Shown here piece by piece: positions 53,901-64,000 of a stretch of 64,000 nucleotides of DNA (its first letter is position 1; every line of letters starts with the position of its first letter). The DNA is from CBDHCC01 sp965261015. GTDB taxonomy: Bacteria; Pseudomonadota; Alphaproteobacteria; Sphingomonadales; Sphingomonadaceae. The position numbers and the translations under genes were made by a program. Location: positions 186,001 to 250,000 of the forward strand of contig CBDHCC010000001.1 of the NCBI GenBank assembly GCA_965261015.1, in the 5' to 3' direction. The notes beneath the pieces were generated by a model. That model was not told where the DNA came from, made no database searches, and worked only from the letters and a program-made list of their open reading frames with translations.

Positions 53901-54266
53901 CGCAACGCCGATACGAGGTCCAGGGGTCTGGGGTTCGCGCTGGCGGGCAACTTCTATCCCGACTTCCTGCTGTGGCTGGTGGATGATGCCACCGGGCAGC
54001 AATGGCTGAGCTTCGTCGATCCGAAGGGACTTCGGAACCTCGACCTGAGCGATCCGAAATTCGCGCTCCACACCACGATCAAGGACATCGAGAAGCAGCT
54101 CGGCGATGACACGCTGACGCTGAGCGCCTTCATCCTGTCGGACACGGCCCTCAGCGACCTGCTCAACCTCGGCGACAGGGTGACCGAAGCCGATCTGGAA
54201 GCGCGCAACGTGCTGTTCCTGAACAGCGGGCGAGAGAAGTATTTGACCAGGCTGGTGGCGCGGTGA
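50946..54266 (+). CDS. Type III-like restriction subunit (Res): DEAD/DEAH helicase plus PD-(D/E)xK nuclease
   Basis: A 1106-residue SF2 translocase-nuclease. Walker A is ATGSGKT at 164-170, motif II DEGH at 267-270, motif III SATF, and motif VI QLFGRGVRLKG with GRGVR at 623-627. Near the C-terminus, NFYPDFLLWL gives D1006 and FVDPKG gives D1025 and K1027, a PD-(D/E)xK nuclease pattern as in type III Res proteins. A long N-terminal region (about 150 residues, HQELVLNRWMLRFFRGEG) precedes the helicase. The ATG shares a base with the mod stop (TGATG), so the pair is coupled. GC content is normal throughout. Confidence 0.92.
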   Translation: MARAPGAAKGARRTFHQELVLNRWMLRFFRGEGLPALKARLADPRHEEVDEDGQTGFFHELTRLLEADRISATDLRRYDLNIVGHWRAITRRRNAAEGQVLTMKYFQHLSLLFTEIYLDWYFHRRDALLTGLNGELARYRAEPGAEPFRDYIEADLAKIAFWSATGSGKTLLLHVNIRQYLGYFAARGGKATPDKIILLTPNEGLSRQHLDELSLSGFASHRLFDKNRAPDFPGTIEVIDINKLGEEMGDKTVAVYAFEGDNLVLVDEGHRGTGSAGGAWMARREALVGTGFAFEYSATFSQAVGKGLTVEKAEAEILKRKALREFETKALRTLSQPQRDRIALTTAERKQARTDAVRESYAKAILFDYSYKFFHADGYGKESLILNLADGGNEQDRALYFTACLLGFYQQLWLWETKRAAIADFNIERPLWVFVGNTVSREDSDVLTVLRFLGRFLADDTRMTGWIADLIADRARLLDGKGRSLFEKRFTPLLGHDADEVYRDILRRMFNAGSRQRLKLVNLKGSKGELALRVGTAEPFGLISIGDDSGFLKAAEAGDEPFDVEADDFGTGLFHTINRPDSKLTVLIGSRKFTEGWSSWRVATMGLLNMGRGEGSQIIQLFGRGVRLKGRGLSLKRSLPHDRPKGAHLDRLETLNIFGVRADYMATFKDYLIDEGITPSDEMIQLDFPTRANLPATRLKTLRLRDGYRDDQARGFKRACSPCLFKVPTEFAGKIKTPHVTLDLYPRVEALSTLHQARDPAGEARHSGKLDRRATAMFDWDRVYLAVQEHKRLKGWSNLRLDRKRLIDFSTGADGWYTLYAPPAELALGGFGDVLRQQAILTRLLTDYTDRFYQGLKAAYEGQYYDVGVVDAQSGSLLRLYQFDFEDSDDGATYRAKLEALKAIVAAGEIGQASQWHAANMVAISFGQHLYYPLLAPESGKELPLKMRPIAFDAPSEVRFVNDLQAFYDSDAGKEAIGDRSLYLLRNADTRSRGLGFALAGNFYPDFLLWLVDDATGQQWLSFVDPKGLRNLDLSDPKFALHTTIKDIEKQLGDDTLTLSAFILSDTALSDLLNLGDRVTEADLEARNVLFLNSGREKYLTRLVAR

Positions 54267-54431
54267 TTGGAAGTGGTCGGACAGCGGAGGCGTCACAGCC
54301 CCAACTTGTCCTCCCGCCTGGCCCAACACCGCCCAGAGGACCGGCGGAAATCTAATTGACATTTGAAAAGTGACGTGGCTTTCTTCCGGATGAACGGCCG
54401 CCCAGAGCCGTCGCCAGGTGAGGACGACACG

Positions 54432-56987
<2,556 letters not shown>

Positions 56988-57025
56988 CCGGCGGAACGGC
57001 CACGACGCGGGTCGGCGGACATCCG

Positions 57026-58408
57026 ATGCGCCTGTCGCTGAGCGCCAGGGCCTGGGCCTGGTATCAGGGTGGCCGCGACCCCTGGGTCATCCTGATCGGC
57101 ATCTACATCTTCATGCCCTATTTCGCCACGACGGTGGTGGGGGATCCGGTGCGCGGGCAGGCGCTGGTCGCGGGCGCCGCGAAGCTGGCCGGGTGGACGG
57201 TGGCGCTCACCGCCCCGCTGGCCGGGCTGATCTTCGATCGCACCGGACGCCGCATGCCGTGGCTGATCGGGGCAAGCCTGCTGATGGTGCCGCTCATCTT
57301 CGCGCTCTGGTGGGGCGTGCCGGGACCCGGAGGTCTGTCGGTCGAGACGATCCTGGCGCTGCACATCGTCACCACGGTCCTGGCGGGCTATACCGAGGTC
57401 CTGCACAACGCGACGCTGGTGTCCGCCGCCGGGGCCGGCCACGCGCACCGGGCGTCGGCGCTCGGCATCGGGCTGGGCAACGTGTTCGGCTTTTCGCTGC
57501 TGCTGTTCGTGCTGCTCGCCTTCGCGCTGCCCGGCACGGTGTCGTTCCTGCCCGCCCAGCCGCTGTTCGGGCTCGACCCCGCACGATACGAGCCGCAGCG
57601 GATCGTGGGGCCGATCGTCGCCCTGCTGCTGCTCGTCGCCACCGTCCCGATGGCACTCTACACGCGCGACACGCCCGCCACCGGTGTCCCGCTCGCCAGG
57701 GCGGTGCGGGGCAGCCTGATCGACCTGCGCGCGCTCCTGGCCCGTCTTCCGAAGCGTCGCGACGCGGCCTGGTTCCTGGGCGCGCGGATGCTCTATGCCG
57801 ACGGGCTGACGGCACTGCTCGCCTTTATCGGCATCTACGCCGCCGGAGTGATGGGTTGGTCGGCCGTCGAGCTCACCGTGATGGGCCTGTCCTTCACCGC
57901 CTTCGCCGCCGTGGGCGGGCTATTGGCGGGTCGGCTGGATGCGCGGGTGGGACCGAAGCGGGCGGTGATGTGCGAGATCGGGCTGGCGCTGACGGGATTG
58001 CTGCTGCTGCTCGGCATCGGGCCGGACATGATCTACTATCTATGGGCGGACACCGGGCGCGCGGTCTGGGCTTCACCCGTCTTCCCCCGCGCCTCCGAGC
58101 TCGTCTTCCTGGGGACCGGCTGCCTGATGGCGGTGGGCGTGGCTGGCTCCTACGCGTCGAGCCGCACCTTGCTCACCCGCCTGGTGCCGGAGGGCGAACT
58201 GGGCGCCTATTTCGGCCTTTACGGTCTCGCCGGCACGGCCACCGCCTGGCTCGGCCCGGCGCTGGTGGAGCACACGACCAGGACGTTCGGGTCGCAACGC
58301 GCGGGGTTCGTGCCCATCGCCGCGCTGTTGCTGCTGGGCCTGCTGATCCTGCTGGCCGTGCGCGGCGGGGGGCCATTTGACGGGTCGGCCTCAGGAGAGG
58401 CGGCGTGA
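57026..58408 (+). CDS. MFS transporter, UMF1 (Atg22-like) family
   Basis: A 460-residue inner-membrane carrier with about 12 predicted helices. DPWVILIGIYIFMPYFATTVVGDPVRGQAL at the N-terminus, FDRTGRRMPWLIGASLLMVPLIFALW in the first intracellular loop, and SYASSRTLLTRLVPEGELGAYFGLYGLAGTATAWLGPALVE late in the sequence resemble the UMF1 group. It lies 38 bases after the TonB receptor and before the monooxygenase cluster, suggesting transport of the compound degraded by the cluster or of a product. The direction of transport is not evident. Confidence 0.88.
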   Translation: MRLSLSARAWAWYQGGRDPWVILIGIYIFMPYFATTVVGDPVRGQALVAGAAKLAGWTVALTAPLAGLIFDRTGRRMPWLIGASLLMVPLIFALWWGVPGPGGLSVETILALHIVTTVLAGYTEVLHNATLVSAAGAGHAHRASALGIGLGNVFGFSLLLFVLLAFALPGTVSFLPAQPLFGLDPARYEPQRIVGPIVALLLLVATVPMALYTRDTPATGVPLARAVRGSLIDLRALLARLPKRRDAAWFLGARMLYADGLTALLAFIGIYAAGVMGWSAVELTVMGLSFTAFAAVGGLLAGRLDARVGPKRAVMCEIGLALTGLLLLLGIGPDMIYYLWADTGRAVWASPVFPRASELVFLGTGCLMAVGVAGSYASSRTLLTRLVPEGELGAYFGLYGLAGTATAWLGPALVEHTTRTFGSQRAGFVPIAALLLLGLLILLAVRGGGPFDGSASGEAA

Positions 58409-58442
58409 CGGCTCATGGGTGCCCTCCGGCAGCTCACGTTCG

Positions 58443-58458
58443 TCTAGTAGAGACTAGA
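58443..58458. promoter_or_regulatory. TetR-like operator upstream of the monooxygenase operon
   Basis: TCTAGT, AGAG, ACTAGA is a 16-base inverted repeat with 6-base arms, 56 bases before the monooxygenase start. Size, spacing and AT-rich core fit TetR-family operators. The cluster itself ends with a TetR gene, the obvious candidate to bind it. No second copy was seen in the window. Confidence 0.55.
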
Positions 58459-58513
58459 AAAGTGCCGTCTGCTCCGCTAATCCGGAATCGCCTGTCCATC
58501 GGAAAGTCCCTCC

Positions 58514-60331
58514 ATGACCGCCACTGACATCGCGTCGGCCCTTGACCTTGACGCCCTGCGCGAACGCTACCGGCTCGAGCGTGAGCGGCGTTCGCCCGAT
58601 AAGGCGTCGCGCGGCTACCGCGATATGCGCTCCGACTTCGCGGAAATGCTGGAGGACCCGTACTCCGAGGTGGCGGAGCGCGCACCGGTCACGGACGACG
58701 TCGACGTGCTGGTGGTGGGCGGCGGCTTTGGCGGGCTGATGACGGCTGCGCGGATGCGCGAGGCGGGGGTGGAGCGGGTCCGGTTGGTGGAGGTCGGCGG
58801 CGATGTCGGCGGCACCTGGTACTGGAACCGCTATCCCGGCGCCGCGTGCGACGTGGAGAGCTACGTCTATTTCCCGCTCTTGGAAGAGACGGGCTATATG
58901 CCGACCGAGCGCTACGCCAAGGCGGCGGAGATCCGGGAGCATTCGCGGCGCATCGCGCGGCATTTCGGCCTGTACGACCTGGCGCTGTTTTCGACCCAGG
59001 TGACGTCGATCGACTGGGACGGCGACACATCGCGCTGGGATATCCGCACCAATCGCGGCGACCAATTCGCGGCGCGCTTCGTGGTGCTGACCACCGGGCC
59101 GCTCAACAAGCCCAAGCTGCCCGCCATTCCGGGCGTGGAGAGTTTTGGGGGTCACGCCTTTCACACCAGCCGGTGGGATTATGACTATACCGGCGGCAGC
59201 GCGACCGAGCCGATGACCGGACTGGCCGACAAGCGGGTCGCGATCATCGGCACGGGCGCCACCGCGATCCAGGCGGTGCCGCCGCTGGCGCGCGACGCGA
59301 AGCACCTCTACGTCGTCCAGCGCACGCCCTCCTCGGTCGCCGAGCGCAACAACGCGCCGACCGATCCCGACTGGGTGGCCAGCCTGGAGCCCGGCTGGCA
59401 GCGCCGTCGCATCGAGAGCTTCACCGCGCAATTCACCGACGCGCTGCACATCGAGGACGAGGTGGGCGACGGCTGGACGGTGCTGGCCAACGCGGTGCGC
59501 GCCAAGCTGGCGGCCGGACGGCCGGTGTCGGATGCCGCGGCGCTGCTCGAAGAGGCGGACTTCGAGGAAATGGTGAAGATCCGCGCGCGGATCGACGCGA
59601 TCGTCGAGGACGAGGCGACGGCCGAGGCGCTGAAACCGTGGTTCAGCCTCTACTGCAAGCGGCCGTGCTTTCACGACGAGTATCTGCCGACCTTCAACCG
59701 CGACAACGTCACCCTGCTGGACACGAAGGGCCTGGGGGTGGAGCGGATCACGCCCACGGGCCTGGTGGTCGACGGACGGGAGGTCGCGGTCGACTGCATC
59801 ATCTACGCCACAGGCTTCGAGACCGCGACCGACTTCGCCAGCCGCGCGGGCTTCGCGCTCACCGGCGTGGACGGCCTCACGCTGCCGGAGAAGTGGCGCG
59901 ACGGGATGACCACCTTCCACGGCCTGTACGCGCGCGGCTTTCCCAACCTGTTCTTCATCAGCCAGGCGCAGTCCGGCATGTCGGTGAACTTCCCGCACAT
60001 GCTGAGCGTCCAGTCGGAGCACGCCGCGCACGTCGTCGGCGAGGCGCTGGGGCGCGGGGTGGAGCGGGTGGAGGCGTCCGGCGAGGCGGAGCGGCGCTGG
60101 ACCGACACCATCGTGGCGATGAGCGGCGACCGGATCGCGTTCCTGGAGGCCTGCACGCCGGGCTATTACAACAACGAAGGCGGCGACCTCAGCCGCGCCG
60201 CGCGTTCCATGCCGCTGGGCGCGGGGCCGCTCGCCTTCATCCAGATCCTGGAGGACTGGCGCGAGGCCGGCGAGTTCGAGGGATTGGAACTCGACGGCGC
60301 GCCCGCGCCCAGGATGGAGGAGCCGGCATGA
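58514..60331 (+). CDS. Flavin-dependent Baeyer-Villiger-type monooxygenase
   Basis: A 605-residue class B flavoprotein. The FAD-binding GGGFGG is at 69-74 after VDVLVV. The type I BVMO fingerprint FxGxxxHxxxWD is at 211-222 (FGGHAFHTSRWD), and the second dinucleotide motif GTGATA at 246-251 binds NADPH. An N-terminal helical extension of about 60 residues resembles that of cyclododecanone- and phenylacetone-type BVMOs. It would insert oxygen next to a ketone to give an ester or lactone. It overlaps the SDR gene by 4 bases, forming an operon with SDR, ALDH and TetR. The substrate is unknown. Confidence 0.92.
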   Translation: MTATDIASALDLDALRERYRLERERRSPDKASRGYRDMRSDFAEMLEDPYSEVAERAPVTDDVDVLVVGGGFGGLMTAARMREAGVERVRLVEVGGDVGGTWYWNRYPGAACDVESYVYFPLLEETGYMPTERYAKAAEIREHSRRIARHFGLYDLALFSTQVTSIDWDGDTSRWDIRTNRGDQFAARFVVLTTGPLNKPKLPAIPGVESFGGHAFHTSRWDYDYTGGSATEPMTGLADKRVAIIGTGATAIQAVPPLARDAKHLYVVQRTPSSVAERNNAPTDPDWVASLEPGWQRRRIESFTAQFTDALHIEDEVGDGWTVLANAVRAKLAAGRPVSDAAALLEEADFEEMVKIRARIDAIVEDEATAEALKPWFSLYCKRPCFHDEYLPTFNRDNVTLLDTKGLGVERITPTGLVVDGREVAVDCIIYATGFETATDFASRAGFALTGVDGLTLPEKWRDGMTTFHGLYARGFPNLFFISQAQSGMSVNFPHMLSVQSEHAAHVVGEALGRGVERVEASGEAERRWTDTIVAMSGDRIAFLEACTPGYYNNEGGDLSRAARSMPLGAGPLAFIQILEDWREAGEFEGLELDGAPAPRMEEPA

Positions 60332-61140
60332 GCAGCGCCGACGGACGCAAGAGCATCTTCATCACCGGCGCGGGGTCCGGCATGGGTCGCGCCACCGCGC
60401 TGCGCTTCGCGCGCGAGGGCTGGTTCGTTGGCGCGTTTGATGTGGCGCAGGCAGGGCTCGACAGCCTGAAGGCGGAGATCGGGGAGGCGAACGGCCTGTT
60501 CCTGCCGCTCGACGTCACCGATCCCGCCGCCTTCGATCGCGCGATGGCGGCGTTCGGCGAGGCGACCGGCGGCACGCTGGACATCATGTTCTCCAACGCC
60601 GGCATCGGCGGCACGCCAGGTTTGTTCGACGAGAACAGCTGGGATGACCTCATGCGTGTGGTGCAGGTGAACTTCTTCGGCGTGATGATCGGCATCCGCG
60701 CCGCGATCCCCCTTTTGCGGGACACACCGGGGTCGCTCTGCCTCACCAACGCGTCCTCGTCGGCTATTTGGGGAACGGCCGGGATCGCGATCTACTCCGC
60801 GACGAAGCACGCCGTGCGCGGACTGACCGAGGCCTTGTCGGTCGAGCTTGGTCGCTATGGCGTGCGAGCGGCCGACCTGCTCCCCGGCCTCATCGACACG
60901 CCGCTGCTGACCGACAACATGCGCGCCATGGCTCCGGAAGAGGGGATGTGGCGGCTGGTGCCGACCGAGGAGATCGCCGACACCGTCTGGCGGGCATATC
61001 GGGAGAATAAGCTGCACTGGTACGTGCCGGAAGACCTGCGCGATTTCCACCGCCAGGTGGTCGACGATCCGGAGGGCGTGCGCGAGGAGCGCACCGCGCT
61101 GGCCGCGCAGATGGCCGCCATGGCCGAACAGCCAAGCTAA
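60328..61140 (+). CDS. Short-chain dehydrogenase/reductase
   Basis: A 270-residue classical SDR. The cofactor loop is TGAGSGMGRA near residues 14-23, NAG is in MFSNAGIGG, and the catalytic Ser and Tyr-x3-Lys occur as NASSSAIWGTAGIAIYSATKHA. It starts ATG within the monooxygenase stop. In context it probably oxidises a secondary alcohol to the ketone used by the monooxygenase, or acts on the alcohol released from its ester product. There is no lactonase or esterase in the cluster. Confidence 0.9.
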   Translation: MSSADGRKSIFITGAGSGMGRATALRFAREGWFVGAFDVAQAGLDSLKAEIGEANGLFLPLDVTDPAAFDRAMAAFGEATGGTLDIMFSNAGIGGTPGLFDENSWDDLMRVVQVNFFGVMIGIRAAIPLLRDTPGSLCLTNASSSAIWGTAGIAIYSATKHAVRGLTEALSVELGRYGVRAADLLPGLIDTPLLTDNMRAMAPEEGMWRLVPTEEIADTVWRAYRENKLHWYVPEDLRDFHRQVVDDPEGVREERTALAAQMAAMAEQPS

Positions 61141-61153
61141 GGAGACGGAGCCC

Positions 61154-62617
61154 ATGTCGATCCTCGCCACCACGAACCATGCGCCCGCCCCGACCGGCGA
61201 CGACGGTGCCGCCATCCGCGATCTGGAGGCCGCGTTCGAGGCGCAACGCCAGGCGTTCGCGTCCAATCGCTACCCGACGCTCGCCGAGCGCCGCGAGCGG
61301 ATCGGGGCGCTGGTCGGCGCGCTCGTCGGCAACCGGGCGCGGATCGGCGAGGCGCTCTCCAGCGACTTCGGCCACCATCCGGCGGGCGCGTCCGACCTGA
61401 TCGAGATGCTGGGCATCGTCGGGCGCGCGCAATATGTGCTCGAGCACCTGGAAGAGTGGATGGCCCCGCAATCGCGCGAGGTCGATCCCGCCGCGCTGGG
61501 CAACGCGCGCGCTTTCATCCGCCACGAACCCAAGGGCGTCGTCGGCAACATCGTGCCGTGGAACTTTCCGGTCGACATCGCGCTCGGCCCGCTCGCCGAG
61601 ATGCTGGGGGCCGGTAACCGGGTCATCATCAAGCCGTCGGAATACGCGCCCGCCTGCGCCGAGCTGGTGGCCGACATGGTCAAGGCCACCTTCGACCCCG
61701 ACCTGGTCCACGTCGCGGTTGGCGGGCTGGAACTGTCCAAGGCGTTTGCAGCCCTCCCGTGGGACCACCTGCTCTACACCGGCAGCCCCGATGTCGGGCG
61801 GCAGGTGATGGCGGCGGCGGCGGCCAACCTGACGCCGGTGACGCTGGAGCTCGGCGGCAAATGCCCGGCCGTGCTGACGCCCGGATCGGTGACGCCCGAG
61901 GCGGTGGAATCGGTCATCGGCACCAAGCTCATCAAGAACGGCCAGATGTGCATCAGCGTGGACTACGCGCTCGTGCCGCGCGACGACATGGAAGGATTCA
62001 TCGATCACGCCCGCGCCTTCATGGACCGCGCCGCGCCCGATTACTCCCACGGCCAGGAGTGCACGGGCATCATCTCCGACCGCCATCTCAACCGGCTGAC
62101 CGGCATGCTGAGGGAGGCCGAGGAGCGCCAGACGCGCATCGTGGCGCTGGAGGACAACCCGCGCGTCAACCCGGAGACCCGCCAGATGCCGCTATCGCTG
62201 GCGATCGACCCGGCCGACGACCTGCGCGTGATGCAAGAGGAGATTTTCGGCCCGATCCTGCCCGTCATTCCCTATGACACGCTCGATGACGCCGTGGCGC
62301 ACGTCAACGCAGGCGAGCGGCCGCTGGGCCTCTACGTCTTCGGCCATGACGAGGCGGTGACCGACCGGGTGCTGGCCGGGACCAGCTCCGGCGGTGCTGC
62401 GGTGAACACCTGCGCCTTGCAGGGTGGGCTTCCGTCGCTGGCGTTTGGCGGCTCCGGCAACAGCGGCATGGGCCGGCACCACGGAGTCGAGGGCTTCCGC
62501 GAGTTCTCCAACCCGCGCGGGATCGTCGTGCGAGGCGACGCGGGGGACCATATCGACGCCTTCTACGCGCCTTACAGCAAGGCCGCCGCGATGGTGGATG
62601 CGGCGCTCCTGGGGTGA
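61154..62617 (+). CDS. Aldehyde dehydrogenase (coniferyl aldehyde dehydrogenase-like)
   Basis: A 487-residue NAD(P)-dependent aldehyde dehydrogenase. The catalytic cysteine is C266 in KNGQMCISVDY and the general base E232 in TLELGGK. VGNIVPWNFPVDIALGPLAEMLGAGNRVIIKPSE covers the cofactor domain. The short PWNFP and the overall layout match the coniferyl aldehyde dehydrogenase branch (CalB-like). It sits 13 bases after the SDR with GGAGACGGAGCCC before the ATG. It would oxidise an aldehyde intermediate of the pathway to the acid. Confidence 0.92.
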   Translation: MSILATTNHAPAPTGDDGAAIRDLEAAFEAQRQAFASNRYPTLAERRERIGALVGALVGNRARIGEALSSDFGHHPAGASDLIEMLGIVGRAQYVLEHLEEWMAPQSREVDPAALGNARAFIRHEPKGVVGNIVPWNFPVDIALGPLAEMLGAGNRVIIKPSEYAPACAELVADMVKATFDPDLVHVAVGGLELSKAFAALPWDHLLYTGSPDVGRQVMAAAAANLTPVTLELGGKCPAVLTPGSVTPEAVESVIGTKLIKNGQMCISVDYALVPRDDMEGFIDHARAFMDRAAPDYSHGQECTGIISDRHLNRLTGMLREAEERQTRIVALEDNPRVNPETRQMPLSLAIDPADDLRVMQEEIFGPILPVIPYDTLDDAVAHVNAGERPLGLYVFGHDEAVTDRVLAGTSSGGAAVNTCALQGGLPSLAFGGSGNSGMGRHHGVEGFREFSNPRGIVVRGDAGDHIDAFYAPYSKAAAMVDAALLG

Positions 62618-62629
62618 TAGGCGGGCGCC

Positions 62630-63277
62630 ATGGACGTGCCCGCCACCACCGTCGCGCCCGCGGTTGACGAGACAAAGCCGGCCGCCAAGCCGCTGGCGAC
62701 CAGCCGGAAGGCCCATGCGAAGCGCGACGCCATCATCCGGGCCGCGACCGAGATCATCAACGACAAGAGCTTCGCGCAAGCCACGATGACCGAGATCGCG
62801 GCGTCCCTGCACCTCCGCGACGCGACGCTCTACTATTACTATCCCAGCAAGCAGGTGCTGGGTTACGCGTGCCACCTGCGCTCGCTGGACACCTTCGACC
62901 GGGTCCTGGAGGAGGCGGAGCGGACCGGCTCGTCCGGGGCCGACCGTCTGCAGCTTTTCATCGAGGGCATGTTGCGCGACGCGACTCGGAACGGCCCCCA
63001 ACTGTATTTCGGCGACGATTCCTACCTGGACGCCGAACAGCAGCGCGTCGTGCGCGGCCGGCTCGCCGCGCTGCTGGACCGCCTGACCGTCATCCTGGAG
63101 GAGGGTGTGTCCGACGGGACTATCGCGCCGTGCGAACCACGCCTGGTCGTGCATCTGCTGGCGGGTATGCTGATCTGGATGGCCAAATGGGTGCCGCAGG
63201 TCGACGGACTGACGCGCACCAGCCTCCTTCAAGCCATTCGCGTCGTCAGCTTCACGGGCCTGGAACCCCGCGGCTAG
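62630..63277 (+). CDS. TetR/AcrR family transcriptional regulator
   Basis: A 215-residue regulator. The N-terminal helix-turn-helix is clear: KRDAIIRAATEIINDKSFAQATMTEIAASLHLRDATLYYYYPSKQVLGYACH at about 28-79. A helical ligand-binding domain follows. It lies 12 bases after the aldehyde dehydrogenase and is probably the pathway's own repressor, acting at the palindrome at 58443-58458 and released by a substrate or intermediate; both points are inferred. An acidic or alanine-rich N-terminal tail of about 27 residues precedes the DNA-binding part. Confidence 0.92.
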   Translation: MDVPATTVAPAVDETKPAAKPLATSRKAHAKRDAIIRAATEIINDKSFAQATMTEIAASLHLRDATLYYYYPSKQVLGYACHLRSLDTFDRVLEEAERTGSSGADRLQLFIEGMLRDATRNGPQLYFGDDSYLDAEQQRVVRGRLAALLDRLTVILEEGVSDGTIAPCEPRLVVHLLAGMLIWMAKWVPQVDGLTRTSLLQAIRVVSFTGLEPRG

Positions 63278-63387
63278 CGCGCTCGGCCGGCTGCGTCCGG
63301 GCCGGTGGACGCGATAGCGCGAGTTGCGTTCTCGGACGGGCGTCTCTGGTTCGGGTCGGCCGGCTTCGCATCGGCGTTTGCGGCCCG

Positions 63388-63831
63388 TCAGGTTTCGGGC
63401 GATCGGCCAATCCACTGCGCCATGCCGATCGAGGCGGGCGCGGTCGGCCGAAAGCCATGGCGCGCATAGAGTCGATGGGCCTCGCCATCGGCGATCAGAC
63501 TGACATAAGCCTCGGCCGGAGCGCGCTGCCGCAATTCTTCCACCAACATGGCCACGATCCTCTTGCCAAAGCCTTGGCCCTGATGCGCGGGGTCCACGGC
63601 GATGTCGACAAGCTGATAGAACAGCCCGTCACCTACGGCACGGCCCATGCCGACGGCTCGATCGTCATGCCTCGCTAACACGCCAACGACCGTTCCGGGG
63701 AGTCCAGCTGCGGCCGCGGCCTCGCTTCTCGAGCTCAGTCCTGCCGCGATGCGCAACCGGCGATAATCCGCTACGGTCGGCACCTCGACACCGACCTTAT
63801 ACTCTCCGGGCGAACCCCGTTCGTTCGTCAT
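63388..63831 (-). CDS. GNAT family N-acetyltransferase
   Basis: A 147-residue acetyltransferase. YQLVDIAVDPAHQGQGFGKRIVAMLVEELRQ contains the acetyl-CoA loop QGQGFG, and the C-terminal AHRLYARHGFRPTAP is the usual closing element. ATG 63831 (MTNERG) is chosen because AGGAGAGGG lies upstream; a GTG at 63864 would add 11 residues. It converges with the TetR gene across 110 bases in which I see no gene. Substrate unknown. Confidence 0.88.
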   Translation of the reverse strand: MTNERGSPGEYKVGVEVPTVADYRRLRIAAGLSSRSEAAAAAGLPGTVVGVLARHDDRAVGMGRAVGDGLFYQLVDIAVDPAHQGQGFGKRIVAMLVEELRQRAPAEAYVSLIADGEAHRLYARHGFRPTAPASIGMAQWIGRSPET

Positions 63832-64000
63832 CGCGATTTGCGCCCTCTCCTTGTGCTCCGACACGCCGTAGGCACGCCCGTTCGCCGGTCAATTCCCACG
63901 GGCGATCGGCCTGCTTCGCGTGGGAGAGGGGCGGCGATGGCGGATCTCGTCCAGGGTCGATAGCCTGGGCACCATGCCACGGTCGCCCCTGCTCGCTCTC
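63832..64000. other. Terminal intergenic stretch, possible gene start at the edge
   Basis: Upstream of the acetyltransferase, mostly without coding signal. An ATG at 63974 opens MPRSPLLAL before the sequence ends and could begin an exported protein, but nine codons cannot support a call. Confidence 0.3.

Noticed and set aside
54356..54384. Promoter TTGACA with 17-base spacing before the TonB receptor
   Set aside because: The -35 match is perfect, but the corresponding -10 position reads CTTTCT, too poor to call.
47603..54431. Direct repeat of the tRNA-Leu 3' end marking an integrated island
   Set aside because: I looked for a second copy of the T-arm and acceptor sequence near the end of the RM genes and further on, and found none; no integrase gene is present.

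Overview
The window is high-GC chromosomal DNA from an alphaproteobacterium, most likely a Sphingomonas-like member of the Sphingomonadaceae. Support comes from a SciP-type (DUF1153) CtrA inhibitor, the packed order dnaJ-like / yihY / fabI / aroC, a divergent ftsEX / zinc-ribbon pair, a large TonB-dependent receptor, many GTG starts with 1-4 nt overlaps, and the family of short palindromic repeats. The assignment is inferred from gene content; no rRNA is present.

Layout. 1-8.1 kb: the start of an M13 peptidase lipoprotein, a PLP-dependent basic amino acid decarboxylase, a DNA-repair-associated radical SAM protein followed by a two-domain protein ending in a UdgX-type uracil-DNA glycosylase, then purA with a DJ-1/PfpI protein and a methyltransferase. 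8.2-14.2 kb: a leftward run of dnaJ-like, yihY, fabI, a DUF4160/DUF2442/VOC trio, aroC and a dicarboxylate symporter. 14.3-16.7 kb: pdxH, a cation diffusion facilitator and a phzF-like gene, overlapping end to end. 16.7-25.9 kb: mnmA, sciP, a GlsB-type membrane protein, an RND efflux adaptor and permease, DUF445, an acetyltransferase and a lipoprotein. 25.9-31.4 kb: a tiny ORF with a near-maximal Shine-Dalgarno sequence and its own terminator, a fused glycosyltransferase, a GH130 protein and an amidase lipoprotein. 31.7-46.7 kb: housekeeping blocks (argB with a queuosine-precursor transporter and an HWE-type histidine kinase, a nucleoside transporter, pheST, metXW, hisC, a broken GIY-YIG gene between inverted repeats, plsC/ydcF/ftsX/ftsE). 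46.8-47.7 kb: a zinc-ribbon protein and tRNA-Leu(GAG).

The most accessory part starts directly after the tRNA. A two-gene type III-like restriction-modification system (47.8-54.3 kb) has a methyltransferase whose middle third is strikingly AT-rich compared with both flanks, which looks like a recombinational swap of the target-recognition region. It is followed by a catabolic cluster (54.4-63.3 kb): TonB receptor, MFS transporter, Baeyer-Villiger-type monooxygenase, short-chain dehydrogenase, aldehyde dehydrogenase and a TetR regulator. A TetR-like palindrome lies upstream of the monooxygenase. These genes suggest uptake and stepwise oxidation of a ketone-containing compound, whose identity the sequence does not reveal.

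Candidates for under-described biology are the mosaic restriction system with its unusually long N-terminal extension, the radical SAM / UdgX pair, the small ORF with the perfect anti-16S match, and the inverted-repeat element enclosing a GIY-YIG gene.
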